The notes: generated by a model from the sequence alone, not told the origin. A stretch of DNA of 64,000 nt from Beijerinckiaceae bacterium RH AL1 (GCA_901457705.2 LR590083.2:2418597-2482596), one strand, 5' to 3'; shown: positions 19,623 to 29,057, numbered from the stretch's first letter. Made by a program: numbers and translations.

Positions 19623-20307
19623 GCCACGTCGATGCCGAGGGCCGCGCGACCACCTACGCCTGGGGCCCGCACGGCACGCTCGACATGGTCATCGACGGCG
19701 CGGGAAAATTCCGCCGGTGGGAGAACGACCAGCACGGCAACACGCTGGCCGATACCTGTGCCGAGGGTCATCGCACGCGCTTCGTGCGCGACGAACGCGG
19801 CCGGCTGATCCGCACGATGTTCCCGGACGGTGCCGAGGAGGCTCGCGCCTATGACGCGCACGCCGCCTCGTCGCGATCACCGACGCGCGCGGCGGCGTCA
19901 CGCGCTTTTCGCACGATCCTTTCGGCCGCACGGTCGCGCAGACCGACGCGCTGGGCCACGTCACGCGCTACGAATACGCCGCCGGCGCCGGCGGCTTCGC
20001 CACGCCGACGACGATGACCCGCCCTGACGGCGTGCACATCACGCGCGCTTACACCGAGGACGGCGTGCTCGCCTCCGTCACCAATGGCGAGGGCCGCACC
20101 TGGCGCTACGCCTACGGCGCCTTCGACGTGCTGCAATCGATCCAGGACCCCGGCGGCGGCAAGCTATCCTTCCCTTACGATTGTGAGGGGCGAGTCGTCG
20201 CCGTCATCAAAATTATTGCGTTGCTCATTTATGAAAACGTAGGCCCAGGCGACCGCGACGACTACGCCCCTGGCAGCCGTTGGGTCGAAAGCCTACGCAT
20301 CGAATAG
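19623..20307 (+). pseudogene. Rhs/YD-repeat protein fragment
   Basis: Translated repeats such as AEGRATTYAWGPHGTLDMVI, DERGRLIRTMFPDGAEEARA, DPFGRTVAQTDALGHVTRY and GEGRTWRYAYGAFDVL are typical of Rhs/YD-repeat cores of large surface toxins. The fragment begins exactly at the IS end, has a one-base loss near 19858 (GCGCACGCCGCCTC), and stops being Rhs-like after about 20215, where an unrelated tail of about 30 residues runs to a stop. Both ends are therefore lost, and no toxin tip or immunity gene follows. Confidence 0.75.
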
Positions 20308-20382
20308 GACCGTCGGTCCGCAAACTGTCCAGCGATCCCAAGCGGCTACTTTTAACTGGCATCTGCCGCAGCTAGGTCGGCA

Positions 20383-21813
20383 TCAAGCTCCAGGCTCCGG
20401 AGCGCCGACGACCGTCGAGGTGCCTTGATGCCAAGGCTCGGCCGGTGCCAAGCCCTCGCGACATTCGATCGTGATGCGGCAGCCGGGCGATGCATCGTCG
20501 ATCCGCAGCGTGAATCGATGCAGGCGGGCGATCGCGGCGACGAGGCTGAGGCCGATGCCGTGGCCCTCGGTCGGTGCAGAGGCCGCACCCCGGTGGAAGC
20601 GCCGGAAGACCGATTCGCGGTCGCCGGCGGGGATGCCAGGGCCGGTGTCCGCGATGGTGATTACCGCGACGCGGTCGCCCCTGGTCGCCAGCGTGCAGCT
20701 GACACGGCCGCCGGGGGGCGTGAACTTGATCGCGTTGTCGACGAGGTTGCACACGGCCTCCATCAGGAGATCGCGGTCGGCGGTGAGGTAGGCCGGCGAT
20801 CCCTCCTCGGCCAGCAGCGCGACGCCGCACTCGTCCGCCGTCGGCCTGTAGAGGTCGGCGGCATCGCGCAGCACCGCGCGCGCATCGACCGCGCAGAACT
20901 CCGAGCCGCGCTTGGCCGTCTCGATCGCGCGGATCCGCAGGATGGCGGAGACGATGGAGAGCGCGTGGTCGATGTCCCTGATGGCGCGCTCGCCGACGCC
21001 GACGAAAGCCATCCGGTCCTCGGCGTCCTCGACGCCGCGTTCCAGCCTGGCGCGGACCCGCGTCAGCGGCGTCCGCAGCTCGTGGGCGAGGTCGTCGCCC
21101 AAGGCCCTCACGTCCTCGATTGCCTCCTGCAGGCGGTCGAGCATGTCGTTGACCGCGCGCGTCAGGCTGCCGACGGGGTCGTGCGAGGAGGTGCGCGGCA
21201 GCCGCCGATCGAGGTCGCCCGCCATCACCGCGTCGATCGCGCGCCGCACCTCGCGGAAGCGTCCCTGGCCGCGCCGCACGAGGACGATGCCGAGAAGCAA
21301 AGCCACGACGATCGCCGGCACCGTCGCGACGACAAGCGCGCGCTCGATCAGGGCACGAAGGTCGTCCACCTCGTCGGTGTCGCGGGCGACGACGAGCCGC
21401 TTGCCCTGCGGCGTCGAGCAGGCGACGGCGCGGCTCGGGTTCGGCATCGGGTCGGGCGGGCTCGTCCGGATCAGCCCGACGACGACCGGCCCGTCCGCGG
21501 TGGCCAGCGCCGGCGGAAGGGCGGCGATATTGCCGGCGAGCGCCTTGCCTTGCGCATCGAAGAGGCCGACGAGGTTGACGCGATGGATGTCGCGCTCGAC
21601 CTTCTCGCCGACTTCCTCGAGCATGTCGCCGGTGGAAAGGTGCGCAAGGTTGCGGCAATCGGCGACGAGGGCGGTGTCGATCTTGCTGGTCGAATAGCGC
21701 ACCGTCGACCAGTAGATGAGCCCGGCGATGAGCGAGGATTGCAGGACGAGCGCCACGGCGATCCCGAGCGTCCAGCGGAACGTCGTCGTCCTGACAAGGT
21801 CAGCCAGGCTCAT
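20383..21813 (-). CDS. Sensor histidine kinase of the metal efflux operon
   Basis: Membrane sensor kinase of about 476 residues. Two membrane helices (WTLGIAVALVLQSSLIAGLI and VVATVPAIVVALLLGIVLV) bracket a periplasmic domain. HAMP follows, then the phospho-acceptor in DDLAHELRTPLTRV, the N-box LMEAVCNLVDNAIKF, and ATP-lid glycines DTGPGIP and GHGIGLSLV. The architecture resembles CusS/QseC-type sensors. It starts inside the end of the response regulator gene (ATG 21813, or 21834), so it is translationally coupled, and it is the last gene of the efflux operon. The ligand is presumably a metal ion (inference from context). Confidence 0.85.
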   Translation of the reverse strand: MSLADLVRTTTFRWTLGIAVALVLQSSLIAGLIYWSTVRYSTSKIDTALVADCRNLAHLSTGDMLEEVGEKVERDIHRVNLVGLFDAQGKALAGNIAALPPALATADGPVVVGLIRTSPPDPMPNPSRAVACSTPQGKRLVVARDTDEVDDLRALIERALVVATVPAIVVALLLGIVLVRRGQGRFREVRRAIDAVMAGDLDRRLPRTSSHDPVGSLTRAVNDMLDRLQEAIEDVRALGDDLAHELRTPLTRVRARLERGVEDAEDRMAFVGVGERAIRDIDHALSIVSAILRIRAIETAKRGSEFCAVDARAVLRDAADLYRPTADECGVALLAEEGSPAYLTADRDLLMEAVCNLVDNAIKFTPPGGRVSCTLATRGDRVAVITIADTGPGIPAGDRESVFRRFHRGAASAPTEGHGIGLSLVAAIARLHRFTLRIDDASPGCRITIECREGLAPAEPWHQGTSTVVGAPEPGA

Positions 21814-22474
21814 CGATCCGATACCCTTCGCCACGGATATTGCGGATCAGCGGCGCATCCTCGGGCCGGTCGACCTTGCGCCGCAGCTTGCTCATGTGGA
21901 CGTCGACGACGTTGGAGCGCGGCTCGAACCTGTAGCCCCAGACGTCCTGCAGGAGCATGGACCGCGTGACGGTGCGACCCTTGCGCCGCACCAGGTACTC
22001 GAGGATGTCGAGCTCGCGCGACTGCAGCTCGAGGTCGCGTCCCGCGCGTGTCGCCCTGCGGACGAGCAGGTCGAGCTCCAGGGAGCCGATCCGCAGAAGT
22101 GTCTCGCGGGCCTCGACGGGACGCCGCAGCAGGGCCTCGAGGCGCGCGACGAGCTCGACGAGGGCGAACGGCTTCGGCAGGTAGTCGTCGCCGCCGGCGC
22201 GCAAGCCGCGCACGCGGTCGTCGAGGCTCCCGAGGGCGCTGACGACGAGCGCCGGCGTGCGGATCCCGTCGGCGCGCAGCGCGCGGATGACGTCGAGCCC
22301 TTCCAATCCCGGCAGCAGCCGGTCGACCACCATGACGTCGAACGGCTCGTGTGCGGTCGCGAGACCGTCGGGTCCGCTCGTGGCGTGCGTGACGGTATGG
22401 CCGCACCGGCGCAGCTCAAGCCCGACCTCCTCGGCGGTGCCCGCGTCGTCTTCGATCACGAGGATCTTCGCCAT
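21800..22474 (-). CDS. OmpR-family response regulator of the metal efflux operon
   Basis: A 224-residue regulator: receiver with D9/D10, phospho-acceptor D51 in VVDRLLPGLEGLDVI and the conserved Lys in LPKPFALVELVARL; winged helix from LELDLLVRRATRAG to IRGEGYRID. It is most like CusR/CopR/QseB regulators. It lies between two small unknown genes and its cognate kinase in a single minus-strand operon with RND efflux genes, so it probably activates that operon in response to metal. No binding site can be assigned with confidence; see the palindrome at 29040-29057. Confidence 0.87.
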   Translation of the reverse strand: MAKILVIEDDAGTAEEVGLELRRCGHTVTHATSGPDGLATAHEPFDVMVVDRLLPGLEGLDVIRALRADGIRTPALVVSALGSLDDRVRGLRAGGDDYLPKPFALVELVARLEALLRRPVEARETLLRIGSLELDLLVRRATRAGRDLELQSRELDILEYLVRRKGRTVTRSMLLQDVWGYRFEPRSNVVDVHMSKLRRKVDRPEDAPLIRNIRGEGYRIDEPG

Positions 22475-22477
22475 TAC

Positions 22478-22771
22478 CTAGTCTTTCACCTCGTTGTCGC
22501 CGGGAGAGCAAGGCTCTGCCCAAGGCGGCGCCTCCCCGTCGAGTGCGGCGAGCAGCACCTCGATATGGCGCGGGAGGAAGACGATGCCGCGGCTCTCGAT
22601 GCAAGGCCCCAAGCCGGCGGCCATAGAGCTCCGCGCCGCTCGTACAGCATCGGCCAGGCTTTCGAAATGGATGGCGTCCGGATGCAACGCCTGCCTCCGC
22701 ATCGACGGATGCTCGTACCGCGGCAGCATGAGCGTGAACGGGGCGCGTGTGCTCGCTTCGGTGCAGCTCAT
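22478..22771 (-). CDS. Unknown 97-residue protein in the metal efflux operon
   Basis: I do not recognise the family. The likely core is MLPRYEHPSMRRQALHPDAI, then HFESLADAVRAARSSM and RGIVFLPRHIEVLLAALDG. The ATG at 22771 overlaps the stop of the preceding small gene by four bases (ATGA), and the stop lies three bases before the response regulator start. Tight coupling on both sides is the main evidence that it is real. There is no signal peptide or membrane span, and one cysteine sits mid-protein (LGPCIES). A cytoplasmic accessory role is possible. Confidence 0.6.
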   Translation of the reverse strand: MSCTEASTRAPFTLMLPRYEHPSMRRQALHPDAIHFESLADAVRAARSSMAAGLGPCIESRGIVFLPRHIEVLLAALDGEAPPWAEPCSPGDNEVKD

Positions 22772-23043
22772 GGGGCTTCGCGGGTCGCTGCGCATTCCGG
22801 CTGAGCGGGCGTCGGCGAAGCAGCGCAACACCCCTTCGCGTCGAGGTGGATCAGAAGCGCCCGCGCGAGCTTCCGATGGTCGAGAAGCCCGATGCAGGCG
22901 CTGGCGGAGCGGTCGCCGCACTGGACGACCATGACGTGCCCCCGAACCTCGTAGGTGCCATCGATCAGCCGACCGTTCGTCTGCACCTTGAGCGCGCGGG
23001 GTCCGCTCATCGTTGGGCTGCAGCCTTCTTCTGGCGCGCTCAT
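22768..23043 (-). CDS. Unknown small protein in the metal efflux operon
   Basis: Up to 91 residues from ATG 23043; MSGPRALKVQTNGRLIDGTY at 23010 is an alternative start. The recognisable part GTYEVRGHVMVVQCGDRSAS looks like a short beta-rich domain. The C-terminal region has a Cys pair (KGCCAAS) and a further Cys (QPEC), which could bind metal. It is located between the outer-membrane factor gene (30 bases) and the next small gene (4-base overlap). Function unknown. Confidence 0.6.
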   Translation of the reverse strand: MSAPEEGCSPTMSGPRALKVQTNGRLIDGTYEVRGHVMVVQCGDRSASACIGLLDHRKLARALLIHLDAKGCCAASPTPAQPECAATREAP

Positions 23044-23073
23044 ATCTCCTCGTCTCCGAGCATTCGGCGTTCG

Positions 23074-24564
23074 CTACAGTGCCTTGAAGAAATCGTCGTC
23101 CGGTCTCAGAGGCTTGACGTCGGAGCGGTTCCACCAGCCGCCGCCGAGCGCCTGGAACAGCGCTGCCGTGTCGGCATATTGCGCCGCCTTCGCCTGCGCG
23201 GCCGAGACGAGCGCGTTGAGGTAGCTCTGCTGCGAGTAGAGGACCTGCAGGTTGTTGGCAGCGCCCGCGACACGCTCCCTCTGCAGGAGGTCGAAGCTCT
23301 TTGCGGTGGCCTGCTCGGCGGCCGTCGCCGCCGCGGCCGCCTTCGTGTCGAAGGAGATCGCCCGCAGCGCGTCGGCGACGTTCTGGAAGGCGGCGATCAC
23401 CACCGCCTTGTACTGCGCCTGCGCCTGGACGAGCGCATCCTCGGCGGCGCGCTGGCGGTGGTAGAGCGTGCCGGCATCGAAGAGCGGCTGTGAGACCGTT
23501 CCGGCAACGCTGTAGAAATTGGCGGACGACGTTGCCAGCCGCGTCAGCGTGATCGCGCTCGATCCGACGTCGCCCGAGATGGCGAACTGCGGCAGGCGGT
23601 TGGCCACGGCGACCCCGACATCGGCGCTCGCCTGGTGCACCAGCGCATCGGCCGCGCGCACGTCCGGGCGCTGCTCGACGAGGTCGGAGGGCAGGCTGAC
23701 GGGAAGGTGCCGCGGCAGCCGCAGCGAGGCGAGGGTGAAGGTCTGGCGCACCGCCTCGCTCGGGAGGCGACCGACGAGCGCGGTGAGAAGATTGCGCTGG
23801 ATAGCGATCTGACGTTCGATCGGCGCGATCGCCTGGCGCGTGACGGCGATCGCCGCCTCCTGCTGCACCACGTCCGCATCGGCGACCTGCCCCAGCACGA
23901 CCTCCTGTTTCAGCAGATCGCGGATCTTCTCCTGAGATTGGATGACCTTCTGCGTGGCCGCGAGCTGCTCGCGCAAGGCCGCTTCCTGGATGGCGGCGGC
24001 GACGACGTTGGTGCTCAGGGTGAGGTAGGCGGCCTCGAGCTGGAAGCGCTGGTTTTCAGCGCGCGCGGCGACCGATTCGACCTGGCGCCGGGCGCCTCCG
24101 AACACGTCGGGCGCATAGGCTACGGAGAGGCGGGGGGTGAACAGCGCGTAGGTGAAGCGCTGCTGGTTCTGCAGCGGGCTCTGCAGACCGCCGCCGGGCG
24201 CCTTCTGGTAGGAGGTCTTGTCGTCGGCGGTGACGCTCGGGAACAGCGTCCCTTCCTGCGCCAGGACGTTCTCGCGCGCCATGTCGAGGCTCGCTTGCGC
24301 CGCCTCGAGGTTGGGGTTGTGCGCCAGCGCCTCGTCGACGAGCGCGTCGAGGTCCTTCGATCCGAACGCGGTCCACCAGCGGCCGCCGACGTCGGCGCCG
24401 GGCGCGAACCGCGGATCGCGCAGCGGCTCGCGCGTATAGCCGGTGACAGCGGGCGCCGGGGGCGGGACGTAGTCGGGCCCGACCATGCAGCCGGCAAGCG
24501 GCGCGCAGATGCCCACGGCGACGGTCCTGGCGATCAAGCGCGGGAGCCGGACGCCGCGGTTCAT
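23074..24564 (-). CDS. RND efflux outer-membrane factor (NodT/CusC family lipoprotein)
   Basis: A 496-residue TolC-like outer-membrane channel subunit. The N-terminus RLIARTVAVGICAPLAGC is a lipoprotein signal with the lipobox LAGC, then MVGPDYVPP typical of the NodT family. Two OEP repeats follow, with LVDEALAHNPNLEAAQASLD in the first and LPSDLVEQRPDVRAADALVH in the second. The ATG at 24564 overlaps the stop of the RND pump gene by four bases; the longer open frame upstream only overlaps the pump in another frame. Confidence 0.92.
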   Translation of the reverse strand: MNRGVRLPRLIARTVAVGICAPLAGCMVGPDYVPPPAPAVTGYTREPLRDPRFAPGADVGGRWWTAFGSKDLDALVDEALAHNPNLEAAQASLDMARENVLAQEGTLFPSVTADDKTSYQKAPGGGLQSPLQNQQRFTYALFTPRLSVAYAPDVFGGARRQVESVAARAENQRFQLEAAYLTLSTNVVAAAIQEAALREQLAATQKVIQSQEKIRDLLKQEVVLGQVADADVVQQEAAIAVTRQAIAPIERQIAIQRNLLTALVGRLPSEAVRQTFTLASLRLPRHLPVSLPSDLVEQRPDVRAADALVHQASADVGVAVANRLPQFAISGDVGSSAITLTRLATSSANFYSVAGTVSQPLFDAGTLYHRQRAAEDALVQAQAQYKAVVIAAFQNVADALRAISFDTKAAAAATAAEQATAKSFDLLQRERVAGAANNLQVLYSQQSYLNALVSAAQAKAAQYADTAALFQALGGGWWNRSDVKPLRPDDDFFKAL

Positions 24565-27500
24565 GGCTGGTGCCTCATCGACAATTGGCCCGCATGTGCC
24601 GCGACGCGCCGCGCCCGACGACGGATGCGCAGCAAGCGCAGAGGGCTGCGCAACCGCAGGTCGGCGACCTTGGGATAGACGGCGGGCAGAACGACGAGGG
24701 TGAGCAAGGTCGCCGTCATCAGGCCGCCGATCACGACGGTCGCGAGGGGGCGTTGCACCTCCGCGCCGGCGCTCGTCGACATCGCCATCGGCAGGAAGCC
24801 GAGGGTGGCGACGAGCGCGGTCGTCATCACCGGGCGCAGGCGCATCTCGGCCGCCTCGGTCGCTGCCTCGCGCGCGTTCTTTCCTTCGGCACGCAGGTCG
24901 ACGATGTAGCTCGTCAGCACGACGCCGTTGAGGATGGCGATGCCGAACGTCGCGATGAAGCCGATGGCGGCCGAGATCGAGAACGGCATGCCGCGCAGGG
25001 TCAGAGCGACGATGCCGCCGGTCGCCGCCATCGGCACGTTGAGGAAGATGAGCAACGCGAGCCGCAGGTCGCCGAACATCGCCAGGAGCAGAACGAGGAT
25101 CGCGGCGAGCGCCATCGGGACGACGATCGACAGGCGCGCCGTCGCCTCCTCGAAGTCCTTGAACTGGCCGCTCCACTCGAGCGAGTAGCCGGTCGGCAGC
25201 TGCACCTCGCTGCGGACCTTCGCCTGTGCCTCCGCGACGAAGCTCTGCGCATCGCGGCCGCGGAGGTTGGCCGCGATGGAGATGCGCCGCTGCAGCCGGT
25301 CGCGACTGATCTGCGCCGGCCCCGACGCGACGTCGACCGAGGCGACCAGCGACAACGGCACCATGCGCCCGCCGGTGCGTCCGACCGGCAGGTTGCGGAC
25401 GCGCTCGATGTCCTTGCGGTCCGCGGACGCGAGCCGCACGACGATCTCGGTGATGGAGTTGTCGTGGCCGTAAACCACGCCCGAGGGGCGGCCCCCGACG
25501 CTCTCGACGACATCGAGCACATCGGTGGCGTTGACGCCGTAGCGAGCGGCCGCGCCGCGGTCGACCTTGATCGTCATCGCCGGCATGCCCGCCTGCGCCT
25601 CGGGCTTCACGTCGGCGGCGCCCTTGATGCCGCCGACCACGCGGGCGATCTCCTGCGCCTTCTCCTCGAGGACCTTGAGGTCGTTGCCGTAGAGGCTGAT
25701 CGCGACGTCCCCGCGCGTGCCTTGCAGCAGGTCTTCCATGCGCATCTGGATCGGCTGCGAGAAGGTGAAGGCGACGCCGGGCACGTCCGCCTCAAGCCGC
25801 TTCTCGAAGGCGGCGACGAGCCCGTCCTGCGTGGACGCGGTCTTCCAGGTCGAAGGATCGGAAAGCGTGACGAAGCTGTCCGTCGACTCGACGCCCATCG
25901 GATCGGTGGGGATCTCGGCGCTGCCCGTCAGCGAGACCACGCGCGTCACCTCGGGAAAGCTCTTCAGCGCCTTCTCGATCTGGTCGACCTTCCGCAGCGA
26001 GGCCTGAAGGTCGATGCCCGGCAGCTTCTCCGAGGTGACGACGATCGAGCCTTCCGCGAGCTGCGGCAGGAACTCGCCGCCGAGCTGCGTCGCAAGGAAG
26101 CAGCTGCCCGCGAAGAGCACGATGCCGACGATCACCGTGAGACCTGCATGCCGCGAGGCGAGCCGCAGCAGCGGCGTGTAGGCGCGACGGACGACGCCGA
26201 CGACACGGGTCTCGCCGCCGGAGACGCGCTTGCCCGAGAGGAACGCCGCGGCGAGAGCCGGCATCACGGTCATCGTGACGACGAGCGAGCTCGTGAGCGC
26301 GAGAATCACCGTCAGCGCCATGGGCCTGAACATCTTGCCGGCCACGCCGCTCAGCGCGAGGATCGGAAAATACACGATGACGATGATGGCGATCGCAAAC
26401 GCGATCGGCCGGGCGACCTCGGCCGCCGCAGACGCGACGATCTCGTCGGCTGGCCGCGACGGCTCGGCATGCCGCGCGCGCAGAACGTTCTCGATCATCA
26501 CGACGGATCCGTCGACGATGAGACCGAAGTCGATCGCGCCCAGGCTCATCAGGTTGCCGGAGAGATCGAGCGCCCGCATGCCGGCGAACGCGATCAGCAT
26601 CGACAGCGGGATGGCCGCCGCGACGATGAGGCCGGCGCGCAGGTTGCCGAGCAGGACGAGCAGCACGACGACGACGAGCGCGGCGCCCTCCACCAGGTTG
26701 TGGGCGACGGTGTCGATGGTGCGGCCGACGAGCTTGCTGCGATCGTAGTAGGGCTTGATCTCGATGCCGGGCGGCAGCTCCGCCTGCACCTTGTCGAGCG
26801 TCGCCTTCGCGGCTGCGACGACGCGATCGGCATTCTCGCCGTACTGCATCAGCGTGACGCCGACGACGGTCTCGCCCCTGCCGTCGTGCGTGACAGCGCC
26901 GAGACGCACCTTCGGCGCCTCGACCACCTTGCCGAGATCCTTCATCGTCACGGGGATGCCGCCCTGGCCCGTCGCGACGACGATGTTGGCGAGATCGTCG
27001 AGGCCGCCGACGAGGCCGAGGCCGCGGATGACCTCCTCCTGGTCGTTGTGGTCGATGTAGGCGCCGCCCTTCGCAGCGTTGTTGGCCGCGAGCGCCGCAT
27101 AGACCTCATTGAGCGTGACGCCGTAGCGCCGCAGCGCGTCGGCGTCGATGGCGACCTCGTAGGTCGGCATCTCGCCGCCGTAGATGTTGACGTCGGCGAC
27201 GCCCGGCGTGAGCTTGAGCCGCGGCGCGATCGTCCATTGCAGCAGCCGGCGCAGCGTCATCGGCGAGTAGCCGGGTCCGCGAACCTCGAACTGGTAGACC
27301 TCGCCGAGGCCCGTCGCCATCGGTCCCATGCGCGGGTCGCCGACGCCGGACGGCATGTTGGTCTTGGCCTCGGCGAGCCGCTGGAACACCTCCGCCCTCG
27401 CATCGACGATCGACATCGAGCTGTCGAAGGTCACGTAGACGGCCGAGACGCCGAAGCGCGACGTCGAGCGCACCTCCTTGAGGTTGCGCGCTCCCGCCAT

Positions 27501-27713
27501 CGCGTTCTCGACCGGGAAGCTGACGAGCCGCTCGACCTCGAGCGGGCCGAGGCCCGGCGACTGCGTGAGGAGCATCACCTGCTTCGGCGAGATGTCGGGG
27601 ACCGCGTCGATCGACAGGCCGGTGAGGTCGTAGACGCCTGCCGCCGCCGCCAGCAGGGCGATCGCGAGGATCAGCCACCGGCGACGCGCGAGCAAAGCGA
27701 ACCAGGCTCTCAT
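24561..27713 (-). CDS. Heavy-metal RND efflux pump (CzcA/CusA family)
   Basis: A 1050-residue inner-membrane, proton-driven transporter, full length for the HME-RND family. The N-terminal helix RRRWLILAIALLAAAAGVYD is followed by LSIDAVPDISPKQV, as in CzcA. The proton-relay motif on the fourth membrane helix reads DFGLIVDGSVVMIEN, the DFG-x3-DG form found in divalent-cation pumps of the Czc type rather than the AIG-x3-DA form of Cu/Ag CusA. I therefore favour Zn/Co/Cd/Ni over copper, with caution. It is coupled downstream to the outer-membrane factor (ATGA) and lies 10 bases after the adaptor gene. Confidence 0.93.
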   Translation of the reverse strand: MRAWFALLARRRWLILAIALLAAAAGVYDLTGLSIDAVPDISPKQVMLLTQSPGLGPLEVERLVSFPVENAMAGARNLKEVRSTSRFGVSAVYVTFDSSMSIVDARAEVFQRLAEAKTNMPSGVGDPRMGPMATGLGEVYQFEVRGPGYSPMTLRRLLQWTIAPRLKLTPGVADVNIYGGEMPTYEVAIDADALRRYGVTLNEVYAALAANNAAKGGAYIDHNDQEEVIRGLGLVGGLDDLANIVVATGQGGIPVTMKDLGKVVEAPKVRLGAVTHDGRGETVVGVTLMQYGENADRVVAAAKATLDKVQAELPPGIEIKPYYDRSKLVGRTIDTVAHNLVEGAALVVVVLLVLLGNLRAGLIVAAAIPLSMLIAFAGMRALDLSGNLMSLGAIDFGLIVDGSVVMIENVLRARHAEPSRPADEIVASAAAEVARPIAFAIAIIVIVYFPILALSGVAGKMFRPMALTVILALTSSLVVTMTVMPALAAAFLSGKRVSGGETRVVGVVRRAYTPLLRLASRHAGLTVIVGIVLFAGSCFLATQLGGEFLPQLAEGSIVVTSEKLPGIDLQASLRKVDQIEKALKSFPEVTRVVSLTGSAEIPTDPMGVESTDSFVTLSDPSTWKTASTQDGLVAAFEKRLEADVPGVAFTFSQPIQMRMEDLLQGTRGDVAISLYGNDLKVLEEKAQEIARVVGGIKGAADVKPEAQAGMPAMTIKVDRGAAARYGVNATDVLDVVESVGGRPSGVVYGHDNSITEIVVRLASADRKDIERVRNLPVGRTGGRMVPLSLVASVDVASGPAQISRDRLQRRISIAANLRGRDAQSFVAEAQAKVRSEVQLPTGYSLEWSGQFKDFEEATARLSIVVPMALAAILVLLLAMFGDLRLALLIFLNVPMAATGGIVALTLRGMPFSISAAIGFIATFGIAILNGVVLTSYIVDLRAEGKNAREAATEAAEMRLRPVMTTALVATLGFLPMAMSTSAGAEVQRPLATVVIGGLMTATLLTLVVLPAVYPKVADLRLRSPLRLLRIRRRARRVAAHAGQLSMRHQP

Positions 27714-27723
27714 TCCCGCGCCC

Positions 27724-28947
27724 TCAGTCCGTCGAGCCGAGAAGGCTCCGAAGCAGCATGGCCTTCAGGCCGAAGCTGCCGTCGGTCACGACGGTGTCGC
27801 CGTCGGCTATGCCCTTCTTGACCTCGACCCAATCCTTTTGCTGCAGCCCGAGAGTGAGCGCGCGCTTCTGAAACGTGTCGTCGGACGTCTGCACGAAGGC
27901 GATCGGACCCTGCTCGGTGATCTGCACCGCAGCGGCGGGGATCGTCACGCCGCGGCGACCGAGATCGGCCTCGATGGCGACGGTGACGAACATGTTGGCC
28001 TTGAGGGTGCCGCGCGGATTCTCGACCTCGAGGCGCGCCGCGACCGCGTTGGTGAGCGGGTCGAGCGCGGCGCTGATGGAGACGACATGCGCGTCGAAGC
28101 GCGCATCGCGGCCGATGGCGGCGCTGATCACGGCCCTATCACCGGTCTTGACCGCATCGACGTCGAACCCGAACAGGCTGGCGAGCACCAGCATCTTCGA
28201 GGGATCGGCGACCGTGAACGCATCCTGCGAGGTGTCGATCACCTCGCCCAGCGTGATCGATTGGCTGACGACCACCCCTCTGATCGGCGTGACGATCTCG
28301 CTGGTGCCGGGCGTGAGCTCGTGGGCGGGCGCAAGCCGACCATATTGCGCCGCGTAGAGGTCGACCTGAGCCTGCGCGGACTCGACGGCGGCCTGCGCCT
28401 TTGCCGCCTCGACCTGGCGCCGCTCGAGCTCGGCTCGGGCGACGCCGCCGATCTTCAACAGCGCCGCCGCGCGCGTGACCGCGATCGCCGCGGCGTCGCG
28501 CGAGGCCTTCGCTTCGCCAAGGCTGGCGCGCGCCGCCTGCAGCCCGTTGTAGGCATCGAGCACGCCGGCGGCATCGAGCACCGCAAGCACGGCGCCGCGC
28601 TCGACGACATCGCCCGGCCGGACGGCGAGACTGAGGACGCGACCCTTCGTCCGCGGCTTGATGTGCGCGACCTTGCGATCGTCGAAGGCGACGGTGCCAG
28701 GGACCTCGATCGACTTGACGATCTCCTTCGTCGCCGCTCGACCTTCCCGCAGCCCGAGCTGGGCGCGAGCGTGGGCATCGACGTGGAGCACGTCGGGGTC
28801 CGTCGCAGGCTTCTCCGAGCCGGATTTTTCGGTCTGCGCGGCCGCATGGCCCGGAGCCGTCGCGACGGAGGTCCACAGAGCCCAGCCGCCCAGCGCCAAA
28901 CCGACCGCCAACGCGCTAGCTACGAGGGCCGTCTTGGACTTTGGCAC
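27724..28947 (-). CDS. RND efflux periplasmic adaptor (CzcB/CusB family)
   Basis: Membrane-fusion protein of 407 residues. It has a signal anchor (ALVASALAVGLALGGWALW), an N-terminal barrel start VLHVDAHARAQLGLREGRAA, lipoyl-type halves around RTKGRVLSLAVRPGDVVERG, a helical hairpin rich in Ala and Gln (residues about 130-200), and the VVVSQSITLGEVIDTSQ barrel segment. No His- or Met-rich metal-binding tail is seen. It is the first gene of the efflux operon; the promoter should lie in 28948-29076. Confidence 0.9.
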   Translation of the reverse strand: MPKSKTALVASALAVGLALGGWALWTSVATAPGHAAAQTEKSGSEKPATDPDVLHVDAHARAQLGLREGRAATKEIVKSIEVPGTVAFDDRKVAHIKPRTKGRVLSLAVRPGDVVERGAVLAVLDAAGVLDAYNGLQAARASLGEAKASRDAAAIAVTRAAALLKIGGVARAELERRQVEAAKAQAAVESAQAQVDLYAAQYGRLAPAHELTPGTSEIVTPIRGVVVSQSITLGEVIDTSQDAFTVADPSKMLVLASLFGFDVDAVKTGDRAVISAAIGRDARFDAHVVSISAALDPLTNAVAARLEVENPRGTLKANMFVTVAIEADLGRRGVTIPAAAVQITEQGPIAFVQTSDDTFQKRALTLGLQQKDWVEVKKGIADGDTVVTDGSFGLKAMLLRSLLGSTD

Positions 28948-29039
28948 ACGCTGAACCTGTCGCAGCCTACTGTCGAGATCTGCCCGCCGGGTCGTCCGCC
29001 GAGCGCCGAACTCCTAGAAGTTAAGGGCGAGAACCACAA

Positions 29040-29057
29040 TATGAATCGAAGTTCATA
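29040..29057. promoter_or_regulatory. Inverted repeat upstream of the efflux operon
   Basis: TATGAA-TCGAAG-TTCATA, a perfect 6-bp inverted repeat with a six-base centre, 93-110 bases upstream of the adaptor gene and 20 bases after the stop of the small secreted-protein gene. It is a candidate operator for the operon-encoded response regulator; no family consensus confirms it. Confidence 0.35.

Noticed and set aside
17116-19630. Target-site duplication around IS21 copy 1
   Set aside because: The left flank ACATATG and right flank GCCACGT do not match, and the second copy shows none either.
24570-27821. A 1083-codon open frame on the plus strand opposite the RND pump gene
   Set aside because: It mirrors the pump gene codon for codon, is made of Arg, Asp, His and Ala as expected from GC-rich antisense, and has no domain.
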